This document shows, piece by piece, positions 24,867-35,599 of a DNA stretch of 64,000 bases. How positions within the stretch are numbered: the first letter of the stretch is position 1; each line of letters opens with the position of its first letter. This DNA comes from Oceanospirillum sediminis. GTDB taxonomy: Bacteria > Pseudomonadota > Gammaproteobacteria > Pseudomonadales > Halomonadaceae. Location of the stretch: assembly GCF_014164585.1 (NCBI RefSeq), contig NZ_JACJFM010000017.1, positions 38,330 through 102,329 of the forward strand. Direction: 5' to 3'. A program made the position numbers and the translations under genes. A model generated the notes under the pieces. The model ran no database searches. It saw only the letters and a list, made by a program, of their open reading frames with translations, and was not told the DNA's origin.

Positions 24867-27374
24867 ATGACATCGTCACTACCAATCTATGAACGCCTGC
24901 CCGATCTGCTGGAGCAGTTGAAAGAACAGGAGATCACTCTGCTCAGTGCCGAGCCTGGTGCAGGTAAAACAACTCGGGTCCCCGTCTGGCTCCAGCAACA
25001 AACTCTGTTTGCTGACAGCCGTATTCTCATGACAGCCCCCAGAAGGATTGCTGCTCAGGCCTCAGCCGGCTATATGGCTGAACTGCTGCAGGAAAAAATC
25101 GGAAACACCATAGGTTATCGGGTAAAAGGCGATACCTGTGTCAGTGCTGGGACACGGGTTGAGATTATCACCACCGGTGTACTGCTACGTATGCTACAGA
25201 GCGACCCATTACTGGAAGGTATTGAGCTGGTTATTCTGGATGAGTTTCACGAACGCACCATAGAAAGCGATCTGATCCTGGCCATGCTACGTCAGATGAA
25301 TCTGTTATACCGGGAAGACAACCCGGTCCGGATTCTGATTATGTCAGCCACTCTGGCCAGAGATGAACTGGAACAGGCTCTGGCCACTGATGTAATTTTC
25401 TGCTCTGGCAGAACCTTTCCTATCGAACATCATTACCTGAAAAACAGTACCCGCCTGTCTGAGCGACTGGATAAGGTTCCTGAACTATGTGAACACGCAC
25501 TGACTTACCATGATGGTGACCTGCTCTGCTTTCTGCCGGGTATTTATGAGATTGAGAAAACACGCTCGGCGCTGGAACCTTTTTGTAACCGGCAGGGATA
25601 CACTTTACGTGCCCTGCATGGTCAGCAGAAACTGACAGAGCAACAACAGGCACTATCACCATCAACACAAAGACGCATTATTCTGGCAACCTCCATTGCA
25701 GAAACCAGTCTGACCATCGAAGGCATCACTCTGGTTGTGGACAGTGGACTGGCCCGTGAAGCCCGCTTCGATAAAAAAACGGGTCTGAGCCAGCTTCATA
25801 CCCGCTCCGTCACTCAGGCAGAAGCCAGACAACGTGCCGGGCGGGCGGGCCGTACCCAGACAGGCCATGTGTTTCGTTGCTGGAGTGAAGAGCAGCATCC
25901 GTTGCTGGCCAGTCAGTCAGAACCTGAAATTAGTCGTCAGGATCTCAGCCCGATCAGTTTTCAGCTGATTCAGTGGGGCAGCGATGATTATCAGGAATTC
26001 GACTGGATTACGCCGCCAGAGCAGACTCGCTGGCAAAGCGCCCTGACTCAGCTCAGTCGCTTGAGACTGATTGAAAAAGAAGGGCATCAGTATCAGCTCA
26101 CCAAAGATGGTCAACAAGCAGCCCGGTTGCCATTGCCCGCTCATCTGGCAAAAGCCTGGCTCAGGCTGTCAGACTCTGAACAGGTGCCACAGCACCATGC
26201 CGCCTGGCTGATTGCGATGCTCCAGGAGCAGAGTAAAACAGACGGTTCTGATCTGCTGACGGCACTGGAGATGATAATCTCGCAACCCGGACTGCCACTG
26301 CATCAGCGATGCCGCCGAACAGTCAGTCAGCTGACCCGCTCTGCCAGCGCCTCTGGCAAAATATCCTCTGCTGATCTGATACAAACAATGGAACAGCCAC
26401 AGGCACAAAAAGCGTTACAGGCAGCTCTGATCAGTGCATTCCCATTGCAGGTTGCCCGACAATCTGCAACACCATCAAATGGTAAAACCCTGTTTAAACT
26501 GGCTAATGGCCGGCAGGCTGAACTATCACAGGCTGTTGATCATCACTGGTTACTGGTCTTGCAAACCCGCTCCCGCACCGATCAGGAGCGGGATAAAATA
26601 ACTTTATGGCTGCCGGTTGAAGAAAGCATCATATTCCGGACACTGGAACACCTGATTTCCACAAGCAGTCACTGCCAATGGCAGGATAACCGCCTGCTGA
26701 ATCATGAGACAACCACATTGGAAAGACTGGAACTCAGTCAGAAGCCCGGCCAGTCACTATCCGCCGAGCTTTGTATACAAGCAGGTCTTGAACGTTTTAT
26801 ACAGGGCGGACTGAAAGCATTGCCCTGGGATGAGCACTGCGATGCTCTCTACCAGCGTCTGCAATTTGCTTATCGTCAGCAGCCAGAGCACTGGCCTGAT
26901 GTTAGTGAAGATACCCTGAAACAAACTGCACAGGCGTGGCTTGCCCCTTATCTTAACGATGTCAGCAGCCAGAAAAAATGGCAACAGCTCCCCACAACAC
27001 AGATATTAGTGTCACTGCTGAGCTGGGATAAACAACAGCAACTGACTCAGTCAGTACCGGAATATTTTACCGCTGCCAGTGGACGCAGAGTGCGTCTGGA
27101 TTACAGTGAACACCGACCAGTGATGCATGTAAAACTGCAGGAAATGTTCGGCACCCATGACGTTGGCAATATCCTGAACAGCGAAGTGAATATCAGCCTG
27201 CTATCACCAGCGGGAAGGCCTTTAGCAGTGACTGCCAGCCTGCCAACCTTCTGGCGGGATGTCTATCCGGAAGTACGTAAGGAGATGAGGGGGCGCTACC
27301 CGAAACATCCCTGGCCAGAAGACCCTATAACGGCACAAGCCACACACAAAACAAACCGTCAGCTGAAAAAATAG
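24867..27374 (+). CDS. hrpB: ATP-dependent helicase HrpB
   Basis: The 835 residues match the DEAH-type helicase HrpB. They show Walker A GAGKTT (31-36), TAPRRIAA, the DEAH-box variant LDEFHERTIES, the SAT motif MSATLAR, then ATSIAETSLTIEGI and the QRAGRAGR arginine motif, and a C-terminal HrpB-specific region. HrpB is a cytoplasmic RNA or DNA helicase of uncertain role. Length is normal for the family (about 820-840). No clear ribosome site precedes ATG 24867, but the frame and N-terminus agree with the family. It is divergent from the NhaC-type gene. Confidence 0.95.
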   Translation: MTSSLPIYERLPDLLEQLKEQEITLLSAEPGAGKTTRVPVWLQQQTLFADSRILMTAPRRIAAQASAGYMAELLQEKIGNTIGYRVKGDTCVSAGTRVEIITTGVLLRMLQSDPLLEGIELVILDEFHERTIESDLILAMLRQMNLLYREDNPVRILIMSATLARDELEQALATDVIFCSGRTFPIEHHYLKNSTRLSERLDKVPELCEHALTYHDGDLLCFLPGIYEIEKTRSALEPFCNRQGYTLRALHGQQKLTEQQQALSPSTQRRIILATSIAETSLTIEGITLVVDSGLAREARFDKKTGLSQLHTRSVTQAEARQRAGRAGRTQTGHVFRCWSEEQHPLLASQSEPEISRQDLSPISFQLIQWGSDDYQEFDWITPPEQTRWQSALTQLSRLRLIEKEGHQYQLTKDGQQAARLPLPAHLAKAWLRLSDSEQVPQHHAAWLIAMLQEQSKTDGSDLLTALEMIISQPGLPLHQRCRRTVSQLTRSASASGKISSADLIQTMEQPQAQKALQAALISAFPLQVARQSATPSNGKTLFKLANGRQAELSQAVDHHWLLVLQTRSRTDQERDKITLWLPVEESIIFRTLEHLISTSSHCQWQDNRLLNHETTTLERLELSQKPGQSLSAELCIQAGLERFIQGGLKALPWDEHCDALYQRLQFAYRQQPEHWPDVSEDTLKQTAQAWLAPYLNDVSSQKKWQQLPTTQILVSLLSWDKQQQLTQSVPEYFTAASGRRVRLDYSEHRPVMHVKLQEMFGTHDVGNILNSEVNISLLSPAGRPLAVTASLPTFWRDVYPEVRKEMRGRYPKHPWPEDPITAQATHKTNRQLKK

Positions 27375-27411
27375 CTCTGTGGAACCGAAAAGTGAAAGAA
27401 GCAGATAGCTG

Positions 27412-27615
27412 TTAATCATCCTGGACCAGCCAGAACAGACCGAATAGCTTTTTTAACCGGGCACGGATGCCTCCATGCTCTGCTTCAAAAACAAGCATAG
27501 GGGCATCCGGAACAATCTCTGGTTCTGACTGAACAGGTTCACTGTTAACAGCAGGATGCTCTGGCTTCCGTCGCCCAGATACTGCTCTATGCTTTTTTCC
27601 AAGTGTATTGCACAC
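27412..27615 (-). CDS. Small protein of unknown function
   Basis: A 67-residue reading frame starts at GTG 27615, with GAGGG seven bases upstream, which is a reasonable ribosome site. The protein is basic and proline/glutamate-rich at first (HRAVSGRRKPEHPAVN, SEPVQSEPEIVPDAP), then has a hydrophobic, basic end (ARLKKLFGLFWLVQDD). I recognise no family. It is convergent with hrpB and overlaps no other gene. It could also be chance; the ribosome site and the amphipathic C-terminus make me lean slightly towards real. Confidence 0.4.
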   Translation of the reverse strand: MCNTLGKKHRAVSGRRKPEHPAVNSEPVQSEPEIVPDAPMLVFEAEHGGIRARLKKLFGLFWLVQDD

Positions 27616-27744
27616 ATCTTACCCTCATCGGATACAAGTCAATACATAATAAAATACAGGTATGGTTAGTTTAAGGAGCTTTTAAAACAGCATAGAGACA
27701 GTTGTTTCGATACGTCCAATGAAATTCTGACAGAAAAAACAGGA

Positions 27745-28047
27745 TCAGTCGTCGCTCAGATCTGAGCTGAATTCTTCCAGCAGTTCCAGAATCTGCACAT
27801 CATAACGCTTATACCAGCGCTTACGTGCCCGGTCATGAGCCGCAACATAAACCGGATGTTGCTGAAAGGCTTCAATCTGCTCTCGGGACTCCCAGTGAGA
27901 GATAAAAATTTCAGTGTCGCCTTCACTGACTGAGGTATATTGCTTACAGCCAAACTCATTGATTGCCAGCTCACGAATTCTGACGGCTGTCATATCGTAC
28001 TCTGCATCCACACGTTTAATTTCGGCTTTAAAAATAACGGTGTACAT
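27745..28047 (-). CDS. Antibiotic-biosynthesis-monooxygenase (ABM)-fold protein
   Basis: The 100-residue protein has the dimeric alpha-beta barrel pattern of ABM-domain proteins: MYTVIFKAEIKRVDAEY, then GCKQYTSVSEGDTEIFISHWESREQIEAFQQHPVYVAA. Members include quinol monooxygenases, haem-degrading enzymes and many uncharacterised proteins. No cofactor motif decides between them. The WESREQIEAFQQHP segment is the most typical part. It stands alone between a small frame and leuA. Confidence 0.75.
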   Translation of the reverse strand: MYTVIFKAEIKRVDAEYDMTAVRIRELAINEFGCKQYTSVSEGDTEIFISHWESREQIEAFQQHPVYVAAHDRARKRWYKRYDVQILELLEEFSSDLSDD

Positions 28048-28224
28048 AATGGCTGATCCTTGACCGACTGTAGATTATTCTGATGACTTTATGGTCATAT
28101 TGCCCAAAAAGGCCCAGAAATTTAACACAATTGATTAATTACAGATACCCGTTTATGCCAAAATCCCCAGAAGAAAAGCAGGGAAATAAGAAAAAGCCGA
28201 AAATACATCCCCCCTGGCCATAAA

Positions 28225-28264
28225 CAAGAAAAGTCCGTAACCTGCTCGTATTCAGGTTACGGAC
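28225..28264 (-). terminator. Intrinsic terminator after leuA
   Basis: On the minus strand GTCCGTAACCTG and CAGGTTACGGAC form a perfect 12-base stem with an 8-base loop, followed by TTTTCTTGTTT. It ends the leuA transcript. Confidence 0.92.
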
Positions 28265-28328
28265 AATGGGCTTAAGCGGGACGGCTTAAACAAATTTTTT
28301 CATAAGCTCAGAGATAAGACTTTTACTT

Positions 28329-29999
28329 TTACGCGGCCTCTGTTGCCCGAGCGGCCAGCACCGGACTCACGGCTGCCAGTACTGCATTCAGGTTTGCTGC
28401 AACAGTATCTTCACTGACCGATACTCCGTAATGCGGCTGACCTGCGACCTGAGCCTTGATATAAGTAACTGCTTTCGCATCACTGCCAGATGACAGGGCG
28501 TGCTCGCTGTATTCATTCACTTCTACAGCATCACCCAGCTCAGCCTGTAACGCCTGAGTCAGAGCATGAATAGCACCATTGCCTTCACCGGAAATCTCCT
28601 GCTCCTGACCGTTCTGACGGATCACAGCAGTCAGATAATCTTTGTCGCTACGCTCCAGCTTGTAACTGACCAGGGTCGCACACTCCGGATTGTCCAGGTA
28701 TGCCTGATTAAAGGTTTCCCAGATCTCTGCAGATTTCAACTCACGGGATTCATTCTCAGTTCTGGCCTGCACTTTCTTCGCAAATTCGACCTGCATCCAG
28801 CGAGGCAGTACCAGCCCATACTCACTTTCCAGAATATAGGCCACACCACCTTTACCAGACTGGCTGTTAATGCGAATCACAGCTTCGTAACTTCTGCCCA
28901 GGTCACGAGGATCAATCGGCAGATACGCAATATTCCAGTGATCACCTTCATCATAGCGATTCAGACATTTCTTAATCGCATCCTGGTGGCTACCAGAAAA
29001 TGCGGTGTATACCAGTTCACCAATATAAGGATGGCGAGGATTCACCGGAATGTTGGTACAGGCCTCAACCACCTCAACAATTTCTTCAGCACCAGACAGA
29101 TCCAGTTGTGGGTCTACCCCCTGGCTGTACAGATTCATAGCCATAGTGATGATATCCATATTACCGGTACGCTCACCATTGCCCATCAGAGTGCCTTCAA
29201 TACGATCCGCGCCCGCCATAACACCCAGCTCAGCAGCCGCAACGGCACAGCCCCGGTCATTATGAGTATGCAGACTGATCTCGATGCAATCCCGGTGTTT
29301 AATTTCACCACAGAACCACTCGATCTGATCGGCAAAAATATTTGGTGTCGACATTTCAACGGTAGCAGGCAGATTCAGAATAATCTTATTATCCTGACTC
29401 GGCCCCCATTCCTGGACCACGGCGTTACAGATCTCAACGGCAAAATCCAGCTCAGTACCGGTAAAGCTTTCCGGCGAATATTCCAGACGCCATTCCGTGT
29501 CGGTGTGATGACATACACGCTCTTTCACCATACGTACGCCGGACACAGCAATATCAACAATCTGTTCGCGCTCCATGCAGAAAACCTGCTCACGCTGTAC
29601 TGTCGATGTTGAGTTATACACGTGAACAATCGCTTTTTTCACACCCTGCAACGCTTCAATCGTACGATCAATCAGATGCTCACGGGCCTGCGTCAGTACC
29701 TGTACGGTGACGTCATCCGGGATCATATTTTCATCAATCAGTGCCCGGACAAAATCAAAGTCCGGCTGAGATGCGGCAGGGAAACCGACTTCAATCTCTT
29801 TGAATCCCAGTTTAACCAGTAAAGAAAACAGTCGCTTCTTCTGCTCTACAGTCATAGGGTCAATCAGAGCCTGGTTACCATCACGCAGGTCAACGCTGCA
29901 CCAGGTCGGTGCTTTATCGATGGTTTTATCCGGCCACTGACGGTTCTCAATTTTAACCGCAGGGAAAGGGCGATATTTCTTATGGTCAAAACGGTTCAC
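28329..29999 (-). CDS. leuA: 2-isopropylmalate synthase (long type)
   Basis: LeuA condenses acetyl-CoA with 2-oxoisovalerate, the first step of leucine synthesis. I start at GTG 29999 because AAGGA lies 7 bases before it and NRFDHKKYRPFP then opens the protein as in this long LeuA class; a frame start 24 bases further up lacks a site. The HMGL-like catalytic barrel has SVDLRDGNQAL (metal site), GFPAASQPDFDF and SLHTHNDRGCAV (HxH metal ligands). The C-terminal LeuA dimer domain (about 420-555) binds leucine for feedback inhibition. At 556 residues it is the long type seen in Pseudomonas-like bacteria. It is divergent from an Lrp-family regulator, which may control it. Confidence 0.95.
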   Translation of the reverse strand: MNRFDHKKYRPFPAVKIENRQWPDKTIDKAPTWCSVDLRDGNQALIDPMTVEQKKRLFSLLVKLGFKEIEVGFPAASQPDFDFVRALIDENMIPDDVTVQVLTQAREHLIDRTIEALQGVKKAIVHVYNSTSTVQREQVFCMEREQIVDIAVSGVRMVKERVCHHTDTEWRLEYSPESFTGTELDFAVEICNAVVQEWGPSQDNKIILNLPATVEMSTPNIFADQIEWFCGEIKHRDCIEISLHTHNDRGCAVAAAELGVMAGADRIEGTLMGNGERTGNMDIITMAMNLYSQGVDPQLDLSGAEEIVEVVEACTNIPVNPRHPYIGELVYTAFSGSHQDAIKKCLNRYDEGDHWNIAYLPIDPRDLGRSYEAVIRINSQSGKGGVAYILESEYGLVLPRWMQVEFAKKVQARTENESRELKSAEIWETFNQAYLDNPECATLVSYKLERSDKDYLTAVIRQNGQEQEISGEGNGAIHALTQALQAELGDAVEVNEYSEHALSSGSDAKAVTYIKAQVAGQPHYGVSVSEDTVAANLNAVLAAVSPVLAARATEAA

Positions 30000-30300
30000 G
30001 GTGAATTCCTTATTTATCATCACACCAAAAATAATATGCTGGCAGGTGCAAATACGCTGCCCTTATCAGCTGGCTCTTATGAAGCACTATACTGCACAGA
30101 GACAGGTTTCCTTATGGGACACCCTGGCTAATCTCTGTTCTCTGCCAGCGGAAATAAGTATAACGAAATCACCGCGCACAATAATTGCGAATATTGCGTA
30201 TTTTTCTCATAATTACGCAATAAATAATCACATAAAAATATATTTACAACAAAAAATTGCACATCATAAAAATATAACGCTATATTAATAAAAAACATAA

Positions 30301-30792
30301 GTGAGTATTCCCGTGAAACTGGACAGAACCGATAAACGCATTCTGGATGAGCTGCAGAAAGACAGCAGCATCAGTAATCAGGATCTGGCAGAAAAAGTAG
30401 GTCTGTCACCCTCTCCCTGTTCCCGCCGGGTAAAACATCTGGAGGATGAAGGCTATATTGATCACTACGTTGCCCGACTGAATCAATCCAAACTGGATCT
30501 GAAACTCACCGCCTATATACAAATCGCTCTGGACCGACACACTCCGGACCGCTTTAAAGCTTTTGATGACACCGTTAAAAACTGCCCGGAGGTTGTTGAG
30601 TGCTATCTGGTAACAGGACAATCCGCTGATTACACCGTCAAGGTGATCGTACCGGATATGGAGTACTACCAGGAGTTTCTGCTGAATACCATCACACAGA
30701 TTCCGGGCGTCACCGGAGTGCATTCCAGCTTTGTGATGCGCAAGGTCGTTGATAATACAGAAGTGTCACTGAAGCATCTGAATAGCACCTGA
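30301..30792 (+). CDS. Lrp/AsnC-family transcriptional regulator
   Basis: The 163 residues comprise an N-terminal winged helix (LDRTDKRILDELQKDSSISNQDLAEKVGLSPSPCSRRVKHLEDEGYI) and a C-terminal RAM/ActR ligand domain (about 70-150; DFTVKV-like YTVKVIVPDMEYYQEFLLNTI, GVTGVHSSFVMRKV). Such proteins sense amino acids and form octamers. The start could be GTG 30301 or GTG 30313, which gives KLDRTD at once; neither has a clear ribosome site. Position opposite leuA suggests regulation of leucine synthesis by an amino acid signal. It is not the global Lrp by context, so no symbol is given. Confidence 0.85.
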   Translation: MSIPVKLDRTDKRILDELQKDSSISNQDLAEKVGLSPSPCSRRVKHLEDEGYIDHYVARLNQSKLDLKLTAYIQIALDRHTPDRFKAFDDTVKNCPEVVECYLVTGQSADYTVKVIVPDMEYYQEFLLNTITQIPGVTGVHSSFVMRKVVDNTEVSLKHLNST

Positions 30793-30810
30793 ATTCCCCT
30801 GATACACAGC

Positions 30811-31731
30811 TCAGAGCTGGTAACCCAGCAGAACCACTGCAACAGGCACAGCCAGTACTGCGAGCAGGGTCTGAACAGAAATAATGGAAGCGATCAGCGG
30901 AGCATCGCCTCCCATCTGTTTAGCTAATGGGTAGCCTGCCGTCGAAGTAGGTGCTATCGCAAATAATACCGCAATCACAATAAACTCTTCAGGCAATCCG
31001 GCGAGATACGCAACACTCCAGGTAACCAGAGGGAATATCAGCATTTTTCCGGTACAAGCCATCAGAACAGGCATCAGCTGACGACTCATACCGGAGAATT
31101 GTAAACCGGCACCAATGCATAACAACACAATGGGCAAAGCAGCCTGCCCTAACTGACCAGTTAACTCATAGAGCACAGGGTCACCACTCATGCCCAGTAC
31201 ATTAACCAGAAATCCAGCTGACATTGACATAATTACCGGGTTTCTGGCGGTATCCAGCAGAATAGCAGACAGGCTTTTCTTATTCTGCCCCAGCAGAACA
31301 GACATCATAAAAACCATTACGACATTGGAAAACGGCACCAGCACCGCCGTTGCCACCGTTCCGGTGGCGGCTCCACTAGCGCCAAATAGCTGAGCACTGA
31401 CCGCCAGAGGAATAAAAGTATTATGTCGCCCGGCTCCCTGAATAACAGAGGTAAGAGCAGCAGACGCTATACCCGACACTCTCCCCCAGATCCAGGCCAG
31501 AGCCACCGCAGCCAAAAAACCGGCCAGAAGCGCAATTGAAAAATCAATAATCCCCGGATGCCCAATTTGTACCTGAGAGGTTTTATAAAACAGAAATGCA
31601 GGAAACAGCACCCAGTATGTTAACTGGCTAAGATGATTCCAGAACCCGGCATCTTTAATAAACCTCCACCGAAGAACAGCACCCAGAAGAATGACCAGAA
31701 ATACAGGCAGAACAAGCAATAAAAGAGTCAT
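30811..31731 (-). CDS. AEC-family (auxin efflux carrier-like) transporter
   Basis: About 306 residues with ten hydrophobic segments and the two-fold AEC pattern. The first half carries LPVFLVILLGAVLRWRF, LTYWVLFPAFLFYKTSQ and GRHNTFIPLAV. The second half carries NPVIMSMSAGFLVN, LPIVLLCIGAGLQF and ATSTAG-like APTSTAGYPLAKQMGGD. Members are inner-membrane carriers of malate, malonate or other small acids, or of unknown substrates. I start at ATG 31731; an in-frame GTG 24 bases upstream is possible. It is convergent with the Lrp-type gene, with an 18-base gap. Confidence 0.82.
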   Translation of the reverse strand: MTLLLLVLPVFLVILLGAVLRWRFIKDAGFWNHLSQLTYWVLFPAFLFYKTSQVQIGHPGIIDFSIALLAGFLAAVALAWIWGRVSGIASAALTSVIQGAGRHNTFIPLAVSAQLFGASGAATGTVATAVLVPFSNVVMVFMMSVLLGQNKKSLSAILLDTARNPVIMSMSAGFLVNVLGMSGDPVLYELTGQLGQAALPIVLLCIGAGLQFSGMSRQLMPVLMACTGKMLIFPLVTWSVAYLAGLPEEFIVIAVLFAIAPTSTAGYPLAKQMGGDAPLIASIISVQTLLAVLAVPVAVVLLGYQL

Positions 31732-31953
31732 AGCAGCACACAAAACCGGTAACACATTCGGATTAAATCAGAACAGCCGGACTGAAACAGAGAAGAGAAC
31801 CATGCCAACCACCATCGGCACGGCTGACACGTAAGGTCGATAAGCCCTGAAAGTCAGCAATTTATGCTGACTTATACGCCAGGATACAGAGCCATCACTC
31901 CAAGACGACTTATCAGAAGTAAAACAGCAACGATGCGGGCTGCTGAGTCACCG

Positions 31954-32562
31954 CTATAATTTTTCCAGCACAACACGGGACCAGATAATATTTTCTTTAC
32001 CCTGTATAAGGCCGGGAAAATGCTCCAGATGCATCATACATTTAAAACCTGCTCGTAGAAACTGCGCTATCGTTTCATCAGCATCGGTTGGATAAACACA
32101 GCTTCCCATGCCCATAGGGCCATTTCTCAGGGATAAAGCACACCGACCACCGGGTCTTAATAGCTCACCGAAACGCAGAACAGTAGACTGCCGCTCTGTT
32201 TCATCCAGATGGTGCCAGACACCTTCGGCCAGAATAAAATCAAATGACGCTTCCTTTCCATCCAGACATGCCAGCCCCGGCATCTGGCACTGATGCCAGT
32301 TAATCGCCTGATCACTATATGCGGTCTGTGCAGCAGTAAGAAAAATATCCAGGGGTTCTATCGCAGTGACGTTATATCCCATATCAGCCAGGGCTGCAGC
32401 ATTCTGACCAGCTCCAGCGCCAACATCCAGAATGCGGGCAGGAAACTCAGGCAGATAATCAATAAACGCCTGGCATACCACCCGAAAGTCCATAGATTGA
32501 CTGCTTTCAACAAACCGGCTGGCAAATCTCTCGTAGCCAGCGGTTCCTGTAACCTGACTCAT
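31954..32562 (-). CDS. Class I SAM-dependent methyltransferase
   Basis: I start at ATG 32562 (MSQVTGTAG, 202 residues), because GGAGAG lies 5 bases upstream; earlier in-frame ATGs lack this. The Rossmann methyltransferase motifs are in order: motif I ARILDVGAGAGQNAAALADMGYNVTAIE, motif II region FDFILAEGVWHHLDETER, then LRPGGRCALSLRNGP. The substrate cannot be read from the sequence. The gene stands alone between the AEC-type carrier and a 0.4 kb gap. Such stand-alone proteins often modify small molecules or tRNA. Confidence 0.78.
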   Translation of the reverse strand: MSQVTGTAGYERFASRFVESSQSMDFRVVCQAFIDYLPEFPARILDVGAGAGQNAAALADMGYNVTAIEPLDIFLTAAQTAYSDQAINWHQCQMPGLACLDGKEASFDFILAEGVWHHLDETERQSTVLRFGELLRPGGRCALSLRNGPMGMGSCVYPTDADETIAQFLRAGFKCMMHLEHFPGLIQGKENIIWSRVVLEKL

Positions 32563-32992
32563 AATCTCTCCATAGTTCATGATAGTACCAGCGTGCATTC
32601 TAATACCTGAGCGGATTAGTTAGGAACATATCATTTATAGGAATCAACGTCTTAAACTGGCACTGAACAAGATATTTCAGGTATAAAAACCAGCACAGAC
32701 TCAAAAGCTGTCCAGCTGGATAAACAGAAGATTCCATCTATTCAGATCATGTATTCAACATAGTGCATATCGTATAAAGCACCAACAAAAATTCTTCCGT
32801 TATTTTCACTCTGATGATTCCGTTACAAAGAATCATCGGCAGGAACAGACAATACCGGCTATGGTGAATTGAAGCATCGCTGTTGCGTATCAGGACAGAG
32901 GTGATCAGGAAAAACCCTATCTCAAAAGACAGGGTTTATCAGCAATCAGAAGAAAAACAGGGCATCTTTTTTTATTCAGGATACAGCGGTTA
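32563..32992. other. Intergenic stretch without a gene
   Basis: The 430 bases between the methyltransferase start and the end of the TauE-type gene hold no convincing frame on either strand. The only clear element is the terminator at 32909-32938. Confidence 0.7.
32909..32938 (-). terminator. Intrinsic terminator after the TauE/SafE gene
   Basis: On the minus strand AAACCCTGTCT and AGATAGGGTTT pair (one G-T) around a 4-base loop, followed by TT. The stem itself ends in a run of five T. It closes the tauE transcript. Confidence 0.82.
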
Positions 32993-34903
<1,911 letters not shown>

Positions 34904-34920
34904 CGAATTATAAGTTGATA

Positions 34921-34957
34921 AAAATCAGGCCGAAAAGGAATATCTGCCTGATTTTTT
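34921..34957 (+). terminator. Intrinsic terminator after cysB
   Basis: A perfect 10-base stem AAAATCAGGC / GCCTGATTTT with a 15-base loop is followed by further T. It lies 18 bases after the cysB stop. Confidence 0.95.
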
Positions 34958-35032
34958 ATTATCCGGGCGAATACACTCTATCTGCTCAGGACAAATAAAA
35001 CGAGTCAGTAATCACTCCGCACCTGCTAATGA

Positions 35033-35566
35033 TTACTCCCGTACCGGGCGTTTTTGCAGCTTTCTTTGCAACGTTCTTCTGTGCATACCTAACTGGCGCG
35101 CTGTTGCAGAGATATTACCATCGTTCTCATTCAGTATTTTCTGAATATGCTCCCACGTCAGACGATTAACACTCATCGGTTTTTCAGCAATGGCTTGTTC
35201 CGGGTTACCTTCTTCCTGTTCCAGCGCTGCCAGAATTTCATCGGTATCGGCAGGCTTACACAGGTAATTGACTGCACCCAGCTTAATCGCTTCAACCGCG
35301 GTTGCAATACTGGAATAACCTGTCAGGATTACCACCTTACAATCCGGTTGTATTTCCAGCAGTCTGGGCAGAAGCAACAAACCGGTTTCACCTTCCATTT
35401 TCAGATCGAGCGTCACCAGATGGGGATTAAACTCTATGGCTACAGGCAAGGCTTCCTCAGCAGACTCTGCCACACGAGTGCTATACCCGCGACGAGTCAG
35501 AGAACGGGCCAGTACCCGGGAAAAAACAGGATCGTCATCAACGATCAGAAAACGTGTTTCAGGCAT
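35033..35566 (-). CDS. regA: RegA/PrrA-type redox response regulator
   Basis: The 177-residue protein has a receiver domain (Asp54 in VTLDLKM; acidic pair VDDD at 9-12; lysine in YLCKPAD) and a short Fis-type helix-turn-helix (NISATARQLGMHRRTLQRKLQK) that is almost invariant in the RegA/PrrA/ActR family. These proteins control electron-transport and redox genes. It begins 34 bases after the regB stop in the same operon, with GAGG upstream. It should be phosphorylated by RegB. Confidence 0.93.
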   Translation of the reverse strand: MPETRFLIVDDDPVFSRVLARSLTRRGYSTRVAESAEEALPVAIEFNPHLVTLDLKMEGETGLLLLPRLLEIQPDCKVVILTGYSSIATAVEAIKLGAVNYLCKPADTDEILAALEQEEGNPEQAIAEKPMSVNRLTWEHIQKILNENDGNISATARQLGMHRRTLQRKLQKRPVRE

Positions 35567-35599
35567 ACTGCCGCCTCTTCAGAAAATCGTAATGTGCTT

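Noticed and set aside
28566..29612. Plus-strand frame of 348 codons
   Set aside because: Antisense shadow of leuA, with no ribosome site and no recognisable domain.
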